Assembly (NCBI RefSeq): GCF_000224785.1
Contig: NZ_AGAV01000019.1
Span: 1-64,000 of the forward strand
DNA: 64,000 nt
Source: Lentibacillus jeotgali
GTDB lineage: Bacteria; Bacillota; Bacilli; Bacillales; Amphibacillaceae
Reading direction: 5' to 3'
This document shows, piece after piece, positions 34,390-44,758 of this stretch. The position numbers and the translations under genes were made by a program. The notes below the pieces were generated by a model. The model saw nothing but the letters and a program-made list of their open reading frames with translations, did not search any database and was not told where the DNA came from. How positions within the stretch are numbered: the first letter of the stretch is position 1; each line of letters starts with the position of its first letter.

Positions 34390-35751
34390 ATGAAAACCTC
34401 AAAGGAAACATCACAGGCACTGGTGGAAAAGGACCAGCGAAATATCTGGCATCATATGTCCAAATATGACTCTAAGAGAGAACCAATGATTACAACAAAG
34501 GCAAAAGGTTCCTGGATTACAGACCATAATGGGAACAAGTATCTTGATGGTATGTCTGGGTTATGGTGTGTGAATGTTGGTTATGGGCGTGAAGAACTTG
34601 CACAAGCAGCATATGACCAATTGAAAGAGATGTCTTATACATCAATGTCACAAAGTCATTTACCGGCCATAAAACTCGCTGAAAAATTGAATGAAATGCT
34701 GAATGATGAGTATATGATTTTTTACTCCAATAGTGGTTCGGATGCTAATGAAGTGGCTTTTAAGGTAGCCAGACAATATCACCAGCAAAATGGCGAGTCA
34801 TTACGATATAAATTTATATCACGTTATCGGGCTTATCATGGCGGTTCCCTAGGTGCATTAGCTGCTACGGGTCAATCAATTCGTAAATATAAATACGAAC
34901 CTCTCACTTCCGGTTTTTTACATGTTGCTCCTCCAGATAATTATCGGAGACCTGAAGGCCAATCGATTGAAGAATATAATTTGCAAAGAGCTCATGAGAT
35001 TGAGGAAAAAATTGTATGGGAACAGAAAGAGACCATTGCTGCTGTGATTATGGAACCAGTCATCACTGGAGGGGGTGTATTGATACCGCATCCAGTATAT
35101 GTAGAGAAAGTCCAGGAAATTTGTAATCGTCATGGTGTATTATTAATTATCGATGAAGTGATTTGCGGATTTGGCAGAACAGGAAGAACGTTTGGGCACA
35201 TGCACTACGATATAAAGCCAGATATAATTACGATGGCAAAGGGGTTAACGAGTGCTTATTTGCCCTTATCTGTTACGGCTGTTCGTAAGGATATATACGA
35301 ATCCTTCAATAATACCGAAGAAAATAGTCACTTTCGCCATGTAAATACATTTGGCGGTAACCCAGCGGCATGTGCTGTTGCTTTAAAAAATATTGAAATA
35401 ATGGAACGGGAGAATTTAACCAATAGGGCTGCTGTTTTAGGTGAAAAACTAAGAGATGGACTAAAGGAACTGGAAAGTCATCCATATGTTGGGGATATCC
35501 GTAATCAAGGGTTTGTCATGGGAATAGAAATGGTAGAGGATAAAACAACGAAGGAACCGGCAACCGAACAACGTGTAGGAAAAATTATAGCAGATTGTAA
35601 AGCAAATGGTTTGATTATTGGAAAAAACGGCGATACCGTAGCTGGATATAATAATATACTGGCACTTTGTCCGCCTCTTTCCAGTACAGATGAAGACTTA
35701 GATTTCATTGTATCCATTATCAAAAAGGTATTTAAGGAGAATGGTTCATAA
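34390..35751 (+). CDS. Class III omega-aminotransferase (beta-alanine or taurine:pyruvate)
   Basis: A 453-residue PLP enzyme of the omega-amino acid aminotransferase group. The PLP lysine is K284 in [33 protein letters not shown] and [11 protein letters not shown] are the cofactor phosphate region, and EPVITGGGV and [12 protein letters not shown] the ring-stacking and Asp sites. The sequence looks like taurine:pyruvate aminotransferase (Tpa), which also accepts beta-alanine. Alanine dehydrogenase follows at 44 bases, which would recycle alanine to pyruvate, and an MmsA-type dehydrogenase follows that. The MmsA favours beta-alanine to malonate semialdehyde; the Xsc tail at the window start favours taurine. 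Confidence 0.83.
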   Translation: MKTSKETSQALVEKDQRNIWHHMSKYDSKREPMITTKAKGSWITDHNGNKYLDGMSGLWCVNVGYGREELAQAAYDQLKEMSYTSMSQSHLPAIKLAEKLNEMLNDEYMIFYSNSGSDANEVAFKVARQYHQQNGESLRYKFISRYRAYHGGSLGALAATGQSIRKYKYEPLTSGFLHVAPPDNYRRPEGQSIEEYNLQRAHEIEEKIVWEQKETIAAVIMEPVITGGGVLIPHPVYVEKVQEICNRHGVLLIIDEVICGFGRTGRTFGHMHYDIKPDIITMAKGLTSAYLPLSVTAVRKDIYESFNNTEENSHFRHVNTFGGNPAACAVALKNIEIMERENLTNRAAVLGEKLRDGLKELESHPYVGDIRNQGFVMGIEMVEDKTTKEPATEQRVGKIIADCKANGLIIGKNGDTVAGYNNILALCPPLSSTDEDLDFIVSIIKKVFKENGS

Positions 35752-35795
35752 ACCTTATTTCTATTGGAATATTTCTGGATTATGGAGGGCTTGGA

Positions 35796-36932
35796 ATGAA
35801 GATAGGAATACCACGAGAAATAAAAAATAATGAGAATCGGGTGGCGGTTTCACCCTCAGGAGTCGATGCTTTAGTCAAAGCTGGACATGAAGTAGTTATT
35901 GAAAGCCAGGCAGGGGTTGGATCAGGCTTTTCAGATGAGGAATATAAACAAATGGGTGCCATCCTTGAACAAGGTCCTGAGGAAGTCTGGTCTCAGGGGA
36001 TGGTCATAAAAGTTAAAGAACCACTTCCACAGGAATATCCTTATTTTTATGAAGGTCTTATTTTACTCACATATCTACATTTAGCTGCAGAACCAGATCT
36101 GGCTAAGAAATTAACAGATTCAAAGGTTATTAGTATTGCATATGAAACAATTCAAGAAAAAGATGGATCGCTACCGTTACTTGCACCAATGAGTCAAGTG
36201 GCTGGTCGAATAGCAGCTCAAATTGGCGCCCAATTATTGGAGAAACCCAAGGGTGGCAAAGGGGTTCTGTTAAGTGGTATTCCAGGAGTGATGCCAGGTA
36301 GGGTAACGATTATTGGAGGAGGTGTTGTAGGAGAAAATGCTGCTCGAATTGCAGTTGGCTTAGGTGCTAATGTGACTGTTCTTGATCTCGACCCTAATAG
36401 ATTGCGAGAATTAGAAAATTTGTTTGGGGATCAAGTAAACACACTTATGTCAAATCCTCTTAATATAGCGGAATCTGTGGCACAATCTGACCTTGTTATT
36501 GGTGCAGTATTAATTCCTGGTACAAAAGCACCAAAACTTGTACGGGAAGAAACCGTTAAGAAAATGCAAGAGAATTCGGTTATTGTTGACGTGGCTATTG
36601 ATCAAGGGGGGATATTTGAAACTAGTGATAAAGTAACGACTCATGACGATTCTACTTTTACAAAACATGGAGTCGTTCATTATGCTGTAGCCAATATGCC
36701 AGGTGCGGTACCAAGAACAGCATCTTCAGGTTTAACAAACGTAACACTGCCATATGCATTAGAAATTGCTAATAAAGGATATGTTAAATCAAGTTTAGAA
36801 AATGAGTCAATCAAAAAGGGAATCAATACAATGCAAGGATTTATAACCTATAAGGCAGTTGCAGAAGCACATAAGATCCCATATAAGGATCCAAGTTTAT
36901 TATTAAATGATATGGAATTGACAACTCATTAA
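35796..36932 (+). CDS. ald: Alanine dehydrogenase
   Basis: A 378-residue enzyme with the family catalytic residues in canonical places: R15, K74 (IKVKEP) and H95 (TYLHLA), and the NAD-binding [24 protein letters not shown]. It deaminates L-alanine to pyruvate and ammonia with NAD+. GGAGGG precedes ATG 35796. Directly after a pyruvate-dependent aminotransferase it regenerates the amino acceptor and releases the nitrogen. Confidence 0.92.
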   Translation: MKIGIPREIKNNENRVAVSPSGVDALVKAGHEVVIESQAGVGSGFSDEEYKQMGAILEQGPEEVWSQGMVIKVKEPLPQEYPYFYEGLILLTYLHLAAEPDLAKKLTDSKVISIAYETIQEKDGSLPLLAPMSQVAGRIAAQIGAQLLEKPKGGKGVLLSGIPGVMPGRVTIIGGGVVGENAARIAVGLGANVTVLDLDPNRLRELENLFGDQVNTLMSNPLNIAESVAQSDLVIGAVLIPGTKAPKLVREETVKKMQENSVIVDVAIDQGGIFETSDKVTTHDDSTFTKHGVVHYAVANMPGAVPRTASSGLTNVTLPYALEIANKGYVKSSLENESIKKGINTMQGFITYKAVAEAHKIPYKDPSLLLNDMELTTH

Positions 36933-36954
36933 TATAGTTAAGGAGGTTTCAAAA

Positions 36955-38421
36955 ATGACACAACCACAAACAAAATCAGAGCAATTAAAAAACTATATAG
37001 GCGGCAAATGGATTGAAGCAAAAAGCGATAAGACGGAATCGGTCATTAATCCGGCGACAGGCGAGGTTATTGCTGAAGTTCCGATTTCATCCAATGAAGA
37101 TGTGGACCATGCTGTAGAGGTGGCACATGAGGCATTTCAGGACTGGAAAGAACTCGCTGTACCGAAGCGTGCACGCATTTTATTCAAATACCAACAGCTG
37201 TTGGTTGACCACTGGGATGAATTGGCTGAACTTATTACGATTGAAAACGGTAAAAACTTAAAGGAAGCCAAAGGGGAAGTACAGCGCGGGATTGAAAATG
37301 TTGAATTCGCTGCCGGTGCGCCGAATTTAATGATGGGCGATCAACTATCTTCCATCGCATCGGGACTTGAATCTGGTGTATATCGTTATCCTATCGGTGT
37401 TGTCGGTGGTATTACCCCGTTCAATTTTCCAATGATGGTACCTTGTTGGATGTTTCCAATGGCAATCGCGACAGGTAATACGTTTATTATGAAGCCATCT
37501 GAGCGTACTCCGTTGCTAGCAAATCGTTTGGCAGAACTTTTGGAAGAGGCAGGCCTTCCTGAAGGTGTCTTTAACATTGTACATGGCGCCCATGATGTTG
37601 TGAATGGCCTTCTGGACCACGATAAAGTTGCCGCGATTTCATTTGTTGGATCGCAGCCCGTAGCTGAGCATGTCTATAAACGCGGGACAGACAATCTGAA
37701 ACGAGTTCAGGCACTGTCCGGTGCCAAAAACCATACAATTGTTTTGAACGACGCCAATATGGATAATGCTTCTACTCAAATTTTGAATGCGGCTTTCGGC
37801 TCGGCGGGTGAACGCTGCATGGCGGCATCAGTAGTGGCAGTGGAAGAATCTGTAGCGGATGAATTTATTGATCAGCTCATCAAAAAAGCAAATGAGATTA
37901 ATATTGGAAATGGACTTGATGAAGACGTCTTTTTGGGACCGGTCATACGTGAACAGCATAAAGAACGTACCCTGGGTTATATTGAAACTGGTGAAAACGA
38001 GGGTGCTAAGTTAATCCGTGATGGCCGTGAAGATGGAAACGCACAAGAGAAAGGCTATTTCGTAGGGCCGACCATTTTTGATAACGTAACGACAGAAATG
38101 AAAATTTGGCAGGAAGAAATCTTTGCACCGGTGCTGTCGATTGTTCGTGTCAAGGATCTTGACGAAGCTATCGATGTTACCAACCAATCACCGTTTGCGA
38201 ATGGATCTTGCTTATTTACACGTGATGGCGGTAGTGTAAGACAATTTCGGGAAAACATCGACGCGGGCATGCTGGGGATTAATATTGGTGTACCAGCGCC
38301 AATGGCATTTTTCCCTTTCTCGGGATGGAAGGATTCCTTCTATGGTGATTTGCATGCAAACGGAAAGGACAGTGTTGAATTTTATACACGTAAAAAAGTT
38401 ATGACAACAAGATGGGTATAA
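36955..38421 (+). CDS. mmsA: CoA-acylating (methyl)malonate-semialdehyde dehydrogenase
   Basis: A 488-residue ALDH of the MmsA/IolA subgroup: [11 protein letters not shown] at the start, [31 protein letters not shown] instead of the usual LELGGK loop, and nucleophile C288 in SAGERCMA. The subgroup converts methylmalonate or malonate semialdehyde plus CoA to propionyl- or acetyl-CoA and CO2. Following an omega-aminotransferase and Ald it fits beta-alanine degradation to acetyl-CoA. AAGGAGG precedes the ATG, and a terminator follows. Myo-inositol genes are absent here, so iolA is less apt. Confidence 0.9.
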   Translation: MTQPQTKSEQLKNYIGGKWIEAKSDKTESVINPATGEVIAEVPISSNEDVDHAVEVAHEAFQDWKELAVPKRARILFKYQQLLVDHWDELAELITIENGKNLKEAKGEVQRGIENVEFAAGAPNLMMGDQLSSIASGLESGVYRYPIGVVGGITPFNFPMMVPCWMFPMAIATGNTFIMKPSERTPLLANRLAELLEEAGLPEGVFNIVHGAHDVVNGLLDHDKVAAISFVGSQPVAEHVYKRGTDNLKRVQALSGAKNHTIVLNDANMDNASTQILNAAFGSAGERCMAASVVAVEESVADEFIDQLIKKANEINIGNGLDEDVFLGPVIREQHKERTLGYIETGENEGAKLIRDGREDGNAQEKGYFVGPTIFDNVTTEMKIWQEEIFAPVLSIVRVKDLDEAIDVTNQSPFANGSCLFTRDGGSVRQFRENIDAGMLGINIGVPAPMAFFPFSGWKDSFYGDLHANGKDSVEFYTRKKVMTTRWV

Positions 38422-38430
38422 CATCCATTT

Positions 38431-38464
38431 AAGAGTGCAGTGTTGCAAACACTGTACTCTTTTT
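38431..38464 (+). terminator. Terminator of the aminotransferase-ald-mmsA operon
   Basis: A 14-bp stem (38431-38444 with 38448-38461, loop GCA) running into TTTTT, nine bases after the stop. Confidence 0.85.
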
Positions 38465-38710
38465 AGTGTGCCAGGCATGCACACATTCTATAGGGTTCAA
38501 GTGCCGAGTTATTAAGTAATAGTAGTGGTTATCCAAAGACAGGAGAGTCTAGGGTAATACGGAAGCTAAAGGAACTAGGGAGGTAATCTTTGCCCAAAGA
38601 ATAGGGAACTTAGATGACAGTAGTTCTGTTCTTAACTGATTCATCTAGCAACCAGAGAATGAAGAGTCGATTTAGTCGAAATTAGACGAATTCGTTGGAC
38701 TTAAATGAAA

Positions 38711-38739
38711 CCACCGCATACGAAACCGTAACGCGGTGG
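38711..38739 (-). terminator. Hairpin downstream of fba
   Basis: CCACCGC (38711-38717) pairs with GCGGTGG (38733-38739), with an inner TACG/CGTA helix. On the minus strand it is followed by a weak T-rich stretch, fitting the end of the aldolase transcript. The rest of 38465-38793 shows no gene. Confidence 0.5.
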
Positions 38740-38793
38740 CTTGAGAGGTTGGGGGGAGTAGTCACCCCTGCTACTCGAATTTAACTATTTGAC

Positions 38794-39681
38794 TCACGTA
38801 ATAGAAGCCTGATAAATACCTTCAACGGCTTTCTTCAGCTCGTTATTGAACTCTTCATCTGACTGATTAACGTTCAAATCCTGAGTCAATGCCCGGGAGA
38901 AGCTGGCGATCAGTTCGTTATTTTCTTTCAGTTTCTCGTTCGCTTCCTCTGTTGCGTAACCGCCTGAAAGTGCCACAACACGGACGACTTGAGGATGCTC
39001 AATCAGTTCTTTGTAGATGTTTGGAACGGTCGGGATGGTCAGCTTCAGCATGACATGTTCGTCTTGTCCCAATTTATCGAGGTGGCTTTGAATTTCTGCC
39101 TTTAACAGTTCCTCGCATTTTTCTTTTTCAGAACTATTGATGTCGACTTCCGGCTCAATAATCGGCACGAGCCCTGCATCAATGATCTTCTTGCCGATTT
39201 CGAATTGCTGATCGACAACTTCCTTGATGCCTTCAGGGTTGGCTTCTTTGATAACGGAACGCATTTTAGTTCCAAAAATGTGGCGTTCATTCGCACGTTT
39301 GAGCTTATCGTCGAGGTCATCAATCGGCTTCATCAGTTGTACGCCGTTCGATTCTTCAGCAAGTCCTTTATCCACTTTCAGGAATGGCACAACGCCTTTC
39401 TTTTCAGCCAAATAATCGCCTGTGTACATGCCCTCGATTTCACGATCCATTGTTTGTTCAAACAGGATGGCACCGATTATGTGACTATTGTCGAAAGCAG
39501 GCGCCGTGATGATACGCGTGCGCATATCGTGCACCAGATCAAACATTTCGTCTTCGTTGGAATATTGATCTTCTGTAACACCATACAGTGCCAGTGCTTT
39601 AGGTGTACTGCCGCCGCTCTGGTCAAGTGCAGCGATAAAACCTTTTCCGTTTCCCATTTGTTCCAAGTGTTTCTGGTTCAT
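38794..39681 (-). CDS. Class I fructose-bisphosphate aldolase
   Basis: A 295-residue aldolase of the Staphylococcus Fda-like class I type: [19 protein letters not shown] near the N-terminus, [21 protein letters not shown] and the lysine-bearing [10 protein letters not shown] with RVVALSGGY. It cleaves fructose 1,6-bisphosphate through a Schiff base in glycolysis and gluconeogenesis. ATG 39681 is chosen because AGGAG ends at 39690, overlapping the upstream GTG, and because relatives begin with MN. It is monocistronic. Confidence 0.88.
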   Translation of the reverse strand: MNQKHLEQMGNGKGFIAALDQSGGSTPKALALYGVTEDQYSNEDEMFDLVHDMRTRIITAPAFDNSHIIGAILFEQTMDREIEGMYTGDYLAEKKGVVPFLKVDKGLAEESNGVQLMKPIDDLDDKLKRANERHIFGTKMRSVIKEANPEGIKEVVDQQFEIGKKIIDAGLVPIIEPEVDINSSEKEKCEELLKAEIQSHLDKLGQDEHVMLKLTIPTVPNIYKELIEHPQVVRVVALSGGYATEEANEKLKENNELIASFSRALTQDLNVNQSDEEFNNELKKAVEGIYQASIT

Positions 39682-39693
39682 CATTTCCACTCC

Positions 39694-39707
39694 TTTATCA
39701 TGATAAA
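39694..39707. promoter_or_regulatory. 14-bp palindrome abutting the fba ribosome site
   Basis: TTTATCATGATAAA is a perfect palindrome immediately upstream of the AGGAG of the aldolase gene. It could be an operator or an RNA hairpin that masks the ribosome site. Confidence 0.4.
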
Positions 39708-39890
39708 ATTACCTTTATCTGTTTAGGGTAATTTATTTATCTGGAGAAAAGCAATCTTCTGCTATATTATATCATGAAAAAAGGATTGATTATAGTCATG
39801 GGCGTGTTTTTGTATAGCAGAAGATTTAAGATTATATAAGGGAAATGAATTTTACAGTGTTTTGTTACTTTCTATTGAACAGGTATTCCT

Positions 39891-40949
39891 TCAAACAATA
39901 ATAAATGCAAAAACAGATAAAAGAACAGATGTTATGATCATTGCAATCAATGGCCTTACTGCTTTCGTGCGCAAATCATTGAAACTTACGCTGAGACCAA
40001 GGCCAACCATTGCAGCTGTCAACAGCCATGTTGTCAGTGAATAGACACCGTTCATTGTTCCTTCAGATACTGGGATATAATTTCCAAGTACATACGTACC
40101 AAAGATACTAAGCACAATAAATCCGAGCAAGAACCATGGGAAAGCGACTTTGGTTTTTGACTGATCTGTTCCTTTGTTTTTAACTTTCATAATGTAGATG
40201 AAGATAAAGCATAATGGAATGAGTAAAAATACACGCCCTAGTTTTGCCAGCAGGGCCATCGCCAGTGCGTCTCCTCCTGCAGGGTCAGCTGCGAGTGCAA
40301 CATGCGCGAGTTCATGCAGACTTATTCCTGACCATATACCATAATCGATAGCCGAAAGGGGGAGGATTGGGCGTAATAATATATAAACAATCGAAAAAAT
40401 CGTCCCCATTAAAGCGATGATGCCAACACCGATTGCTGTATCTTCATCCTTTGCCTTGACGATTGGTGCAACGGCAGCGATGGCAGCTGCTCCGCACACG
40501 CCGGTTCCCACACCCAACAACAACGAAATTGATGTGTCCGCTTTAAACACTTTCGCAAGCCAAACCATTAAAAGAATCGCAAATAATATCACTGCTGCAT
40601 CCCGCAGAAGCAATCCCAGCCCGTCACTGAGCACAGTATTAATATTTAATCTGAGTCCATATAGAATAATGGCTAATCGGAGCAGTTTTTTGGCTGAAAA
40701 TGTCACGCCGGCCCTTATAGCTTCCGGATAGCCGAAAATTTGCCGGTAAGCAATCGCAATTATAATAGCACAGGCGAGCTGGCCGACATATGCAAAGCCA
40801 GGGACAAGAGCAAGCAGATAGCCCAAGAGTGCGATAAAAAATGTAAAAGCAACACCGCCAATCCAGTATTTTTTTTGATTAGAGGGTTTTGGTTCCTCAG
40901 GCTCTTGAGTCGGCAGCTCCGTCTGAGTGGTTGCATTTTCTAAAGTCAT
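39891..40949 (-). CDS. YeiH/TauZ-family (PF03601) putative sulfate/sulfite exporter
   Basis: A 352-residue membrane protein with about ten helices. YWIGGVAFTFFIALLGYLL, AIRAGVTFSAKKLLRLAIILYGLRLN, GVGTGVCGAAAIAAVAPIVKAK and WSGISLHELAHVALAA are hallmarks of the family. The open frame continues upstream to 41156, but ATG 40949 follows GGAGGTGC and removes an unlikely Ile-rich leader. Members are linked to sulfonate degradation (TauZ) and are proposed to export sulfite or sulfate. The divergent LysR gene has the right type for a sulfur regulator. Confidence 0.85.
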   Translation of the reverse strand: MTLENATTQTELPTQEPEEPKPSNQKKYWIGGVAFTFFIALLGYLLALVPGFAYVGQLACAIIIAIAYRQIFGYPEAIRAGVTFSAKKLLRLAIILYGLRLNINTVLSDGLGLLLRDAAVILFAILLMVWLAKVFKADTSISLLLGVGTGVCGAAAIAAVAPIVKAKDEDTAIGVGIIALMGTIFSIVYILLRPILPLSAIDYGIWSGISLHELAHVALAADPAGGDALAMALLAKLGRVFLLIPLCFIFIYIMKVKNKGTDQSKTKVAFPWFLLGFIVLSIFGTYVLGNYIPVSEGTMNGVYSLTTWLLTAAMVGLGLSVSFNDLRTKAVRPLIAMIITSVLLSVFAFIIV

Positions 40950-41081
40950 AACAGCAGCACCTCCTATCTCCAGAATAAAGGAGGTTCTATGATAAGAGAA
41001 ATAAATTATTATAATGATGATGATAAAAAATCGTGATAATATGATCATAGAGTAAATGACGATAGTCGGGGTGATAGAAAA

Positions 41082-41978
41082 ATGGATCAATATCTGAAAG
41101 TGTTCGTTGTTACAGTCGAAAGAAAAAACTTTTCTCGTGCAGCTGAAGAGCTTCATATGACACAGCCTTCCGTCAGCCAGTACATTCGCACGCTTGAGGA
41201 AAAATTCGGTACCAAGTTGCTGGAAAGAACAAACAAATACGTTCGCTTAAATAAAGCCGGGGAAATTGTCTATCATCACGCCAAGGAAATTCTGGGGCTC
41301 TACGATAAAACGCAAAATCTGATCGATGACTTAATGAATCAGGCAAAAGGGCCACTTTCGATTGGGGCCAGTTACACGTTTGGTGAATATGTATTGCCGC
41401 GCATACTGGCGACTCTACAAAAAGCTTACCCTGAACTTCAGCCGGATTTGACGATCGGTAATACAGCCAAAATTGCCAGTTTAGTTACAAGCCATCAGCT
41501 TGATATCGGCATTGTAGAAGGTAATTTTAAAGATAAGCACTTGCTAATTGAAGATTTTGCAGAGGACTATATGGTTGTCGTTGCTTCACCGGCACTTGAA
41601 ATGGCCCAGCGTGAAGGTTATGTGGCTATAAGTGAGCTGGAGCAGGAAACATGGGTTGTCCGTGAACCGGGTTCGGGCACCCGTGAAGCAACTGAAAAAA
41701 TGTTTAAGCAAATCGGCATTGTGCCATCAAAGAAAATCAATTTTGGCAGCACGCAATCCATTAAGGAAGTCGTAGAAGCCGGGCTGGGCATCAGTCTGTT
41801 ATCCCAATGGGCCATTCAGAAGGAACTGAAGAACGGGGATCTAAAAATTATAAAGGTGAATGGTCTTCCGTTTTCAAGGCAATTTTCAATCATAACCCAA
41901 ACACCGTTTCGGACAAAGTCATTGGAAGTATTTATAGACTTATTGTATAGGGAAAAAAGCGCTGACGGCTGGATTTGA
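41082..41978 (+). CDS. LysR-family regulator, CysL/YeiE-like
   Basis: A 298-residue LysR regulator: helix-turn-helix in residues 1-60 (NFSRAAEELHMTQPSVSQYIRTLEEKFGTKLLERTNKYVRLNKAG), effector domain from about 90 (GPLSIGASYTFGEYVLPRIL, GTREATEKMF). It resembles CysL of B. subtilis, which activates sulfite reductase, and YeiE, the neighbour of yeiH. Divergent from the YeiH gene with 132 bp between starts, it probably controls the exporter in response to sulfite or a related signal. Confidence 0.85.
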   Translation: MDQYLKVFVVTVERKNFSRAAEELHMTQPSVSQYIRTLEEKFGTKLLERTNKYVRLNKAGEIVYHHAKEILGLYDKTQNLIDDLMNQAKGPLSIGASYTFGEYVLPRILATLQKAYPELQPDLTIGNTAKIASLVTSHQLDIGIVEGNFKDKHLLIEDFAEDYMVVVASPALEMAQREGYVAISELEQETWVVREPGSGTREATEKMFKQIGIVPSKKINFGSTQSIKEVVEAGLGISLLSQWAIQKELKNGDLKIIKVNGLPFSRQFSIITQTPFRTKSLEVFIDLLYREKSADGWI

Positions 41979-42130
41979 TTAATTCAAGCAGCGATCGGCT
42001 AAGCAAGTTCCTTTCAAATCTTGTGATTTTGTATTAGGATTGTTATCTGGTGCCGATATCGCCCCGGGTTACGGGAGTATGGGCATGAACGCCTTAATGA
42101 ATTACGTTTCACTAATTGGAGGAACAGCAG

Positions 42131-43021
42131 ATGTCTGATCGCAATAAAGGTATTCTATTATTATTGGTTTCTGCACTTGGTTTTTCCCTTATGGGGGCTC
42201 TCGTTAAGCTATCCGGTGATTTACCGACCGTGCAGAAAGCTTTTTTTCGTAATATAGTAGCAGCTATCATAACATTAGGCTTTGTTTTGCGTCATAATGA
42301 AAGGATATTCGGGAAAAAAGAGAACCAGAAGCTGCTGCTGTCCCGCTCAGCACTTGGGGCAGTTGGTATTGTGGCTAATTTCTATGCCATCGATCGTCTT
42401 GTTTTATCCGACGCTGAGATGCTGAATAAGCTTAGCCCGTTCATCCTGATTATTTTTTGTGCGATATTCCTGAAGGAGAAGGCGCGTAAATTTCAGGTTG
42501 TCGCTATCTTTGTAGCGTTTATCGGTGCACTGTTTATCATACAGCCGCAATTTTCCGTGGAAATTCTCCCTTATATCGTCGGGGTGATCGGAGCGATTTT
42601 CGCAGCTGGTGCCTACACGCTTCTCCGTGTTCTGGGCAATAAGGAAAAGTATTACACAGTCGTCTTTTATTTCTCGTTTTTCACAACAATTGTGCTTCTG
42701 CCGTTCACAGTTTTCCTTTATGAACCGATGAGCTGGCAGCAATGGGTATTGCTGCTATTGGCAGGAGCGTGTGCGACGGTGGGGCAATTTGGTATAACGC
42801 TTGCCTATAAGTTTGCGCCGGCCAATGAAATCTCGATTTTCTTTTATTCAACGGTCGTTTATTCGGCGCTATTAAGCATTGTACTGTTCGGGCAAATTCC
42901 GACACTGCTCAGTGTGATTGGCTATGTCATCATATTCGGCGCATCGTTCTACATGTTCTTGAAAAACAACCGGATGGATAAACAGGAAGCGCAAGAGGAA
43001 AAGCGATTGAAAACGTCATAG
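42131..43021 (+). CDS. DMT-superfamily (EamA) transporter
   Basis: A 296-residue protein with ten predicted helices arranged as two EamA halves (LLLVSALGFSLMGALVKLSG and AIFAAGAYTLLRVLG starting each). Such proteins export or exchange small metabolites. ATG 42131 is chosen over TTG 42116 because GGAGGAA (42118-42124) lies just upstream. No neighbour reveals the substrate. The C-terminus is charged and cytoplasmic. Confidence 0.8.
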   Translation: MSDRNKGILLLLVSALGFSLMGALVKLSGDLPTVQKAFFRNIVAAIITLGFVLRHNERIFGKKENQKLLLSRSALGAVGIVANFYAIDRLVLSDAEMLNKLSPFILIIFCAIFLKEKARKFQVVAIFVAFIGALFIIQPQFSVEILPYIVGVIGAIFAAGAYTLLRVLGNKEKYYTVVFYFSFFTTIVLLPFTVFLYEPMSWQQWVLLLLAGACATVGQFGITLAYKFAPANEISIFFYSTVVYSALLSIVLFGQIPTLLSVIGYVIIFGASFYMFLKNNRMDKQEAQEEKRLKTS

Positions 43022-43031
43022 GAATGAGAAG

Positions 43032-43073
43032 GCCCCGAACGTCAGCGAGTGTAGTGTTCGGGGCAAGTTTTTT
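43032..43073. terminator. Bidirectional terminator between the DMT gene and gldA
   Basis: GCCCCGAAC (43032-43040) pairs with GTTCGGGGC (43056-43064) and is followed on the plus strand by TTTTTT. The genes on either side converge. Confidence 0.8.
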
Positions 43074-43112
43074 GGACGACGTGTTGAACTCTCGTCTCAA
43101 TTACAACAAGCC

Positions 43113-44222
43113 TTATTCGGCATGTTTGTCTCTATAGGCCTTTGCATATTGATCGGCTGCATAGATAGCATCGGCCACGTCGTCTGCTGTGACGTCGAAG
43201 GCCTGGTGGATGGTTTCGCCTTCTGATGTTGCTGCTTCAGCCACTTTCATAATGTCATCGTGTGAAGCATCCTTTAACTTGATGTCTTCCAGGGTGATCG
43301 GCAGTCCAAGGCTGACGTACAATTCGATATAACGCTCAATTTCGTCAATACTGTGTTTTTCCAGAGTGAGCTGGACAAGTGTGCCGAATGCGACTTTCTC
43401 ACCGTGTGTCAAGTGGTGAATATCACCTTTTAGTGCTGTGAAGCCATTGTGGATGGCGTGCGCAGCTCCGAGGCCGCCGCTTTCAAAGCCTAAACCGCTG
43501 AGTAGGGTGTTGGCTTCTACAATTGATTCCAGTGCTGGTGTAACCGATTTTGCCTGGACCGATTCATAGGCAAGATGTGCATACTGGAATAGCGTTTCCT
43601 CACATCTTTCGGCAATCGCCTGTGCGGCAATTGATGTGCTTCCGCCTGCCATTGTATTGCCGTCTGCGTTGATGACACTGCGGGCTTCGACCCATGTGGC
43701 AAGGGCATCGGCTATCCCTGATGCAAGGAAACGAGGCGGGGCACCTGCAATAACTTTTGTATCAACAACGACCAAGTCCGGATTCTTGTTATAGAAGCGA
43801 TACCCTTCAAAGACGCCGTCATCAGAATAGACTACGGAAAGCGCGCTCGTTGGTGCATCTGTTGAGGCGGTTGTCGGAACGATCACGGCATATCCGTTCA
43901 CTTCATCCGATACGGCTTTGGCGGTATCGAGCGTTTTACCGCCCCCGACACCGATCACGACAGACGCACTCGCTTTATCTGCTAACTCCGTAATCCGATT
44001 AATTTCCTGTTTGGAAGCTTCGCCGTTAAAAACAACTTCTTCGGCTTTTATGTTTTCCTGTTTAAGCTGTTCGACAACATCGTTCCCGGCGATATCCCAA
44101 ACCGTTTCATCCGATATGACGACGGTCTGTTCACCGATATCTTTCACGTATTGTCCGATATTTTGTATGGCGTTTTTCCCCTGAACATACTTGGCAGGGC
44201 TTATAAATATTCTTTCACTCAT
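43113..44222 (-). CDS. gldA: Glycerol dehydrogenase (iron-type alcohol dehydrogenase)
   Basis: A 369-residue GldA-like enzyme: [14 protein letters not shown] binds [19 protein letters not shown] gives the first metal Asp, and [11 protein letters not shown] with [13 protein letters not shown] the two metal His. It oxidises glycerol to dihydroxyacetone or reduces dicarbonyls. The start 44222 follows AAGGAGTG; the longer open frame to 44285 lacks a site. No dihydroxyacetone kinase lies nearby. Confidence 0.9.
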   Translation of the reverse strand: MSERIFISPAKYVQGKNAIQNIGQYVKDIGEQTVVISDETVWDIAGNDVVEQLKQENIKAEEVVFNGEASKQEINRITELADKASASVVIGVGGGKTLDTAKAVSDEVNGYAVIVPTTASTDAPTSALSVVYSDDGVFEGYRFYNKNPDLVVVDTKVIAGAPPRFLASGIADALATWVEARSVINADGNTMAGGSTSIAAQAIAERCEETLFQYAHLAYESVQAKSVTPALESIVEANTLLSGLGFESGGLGAAHAIHNGFTALKGDIHHLTHGEKVAFGTLVQLTLEKHSIDEIERYIELYVSLGLPITLEDIKLKDASHDDIMKVAEAATSEGETIHQAFDVTADDVADAIYAADQYAKAYRDKHAE

Positions 44223-44758
44223 GATGCAACACTCCTTTTTAGCTATGTCCCAGTTATTTATTCCCAAGTTGGCTGGTAAAAACACTTAATTATTTTATAA
44301 AATGTTGATGAGATTGCTGCTGGAATAGGCGTGTGTTTTCCATTAATAGATCAGTCAGTCTCCCAGTAAATAGATTTCCTTACCCTTATAATCGAAGAAA
44401 ATCTGAAAAAGGGGGGATCAGAGAGGAAATTTACATAAATATTTTTTAATCCTAAGCCCCCAAATGCATATTTAGTTCGATAATAGGTATAAGGAGATGG
44501 TCTGCTTAATACAGGACAAGATATTTGTCCTGCTGCTCATCGAAAATAGTCCCTTTTTCATATTCATTTTCAATTATATGAATGTTATCATTTATTAATA
44601 AATTCAAATAGAGTATACGTGACTGACGCAGTAAGGCATCGTGATAAATTGAAAGGGCTTTCTATCAATCCTTTGGCTGTATCACTATGTTTTTTATAGT
44701 TGATAGCGAACGTATTAAATAGAGTTATCAGCAAATAATAATCAGAGGAGGCGTCATT
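44223..44758. other. Long regulatory gap between gldA and the GH84 gene
   Basis: 536 bases with no credible ORF. A perfect 8-bp hairpin (CAGGACAA at 44512-44519 with TTGTCCTG at 44525-44532) is present. Both divergent promoters must lie here, but I cannot place them firmly. Confidence 0.5.

Noticed and set aside
39891-41156. Longer YeiH protein starting at 41156
   Set aside because: The extra N-terminus is an Ile-rich translation of the divergent promoter region and the ATG at 40949 has a good ribosome site.
44498-44599. 33-codon reading frame before the GH84 gene
   Set aside because: AAGGAG abuts the ATG with no spacing, and the peptide is low-complexity and hydrophobic.
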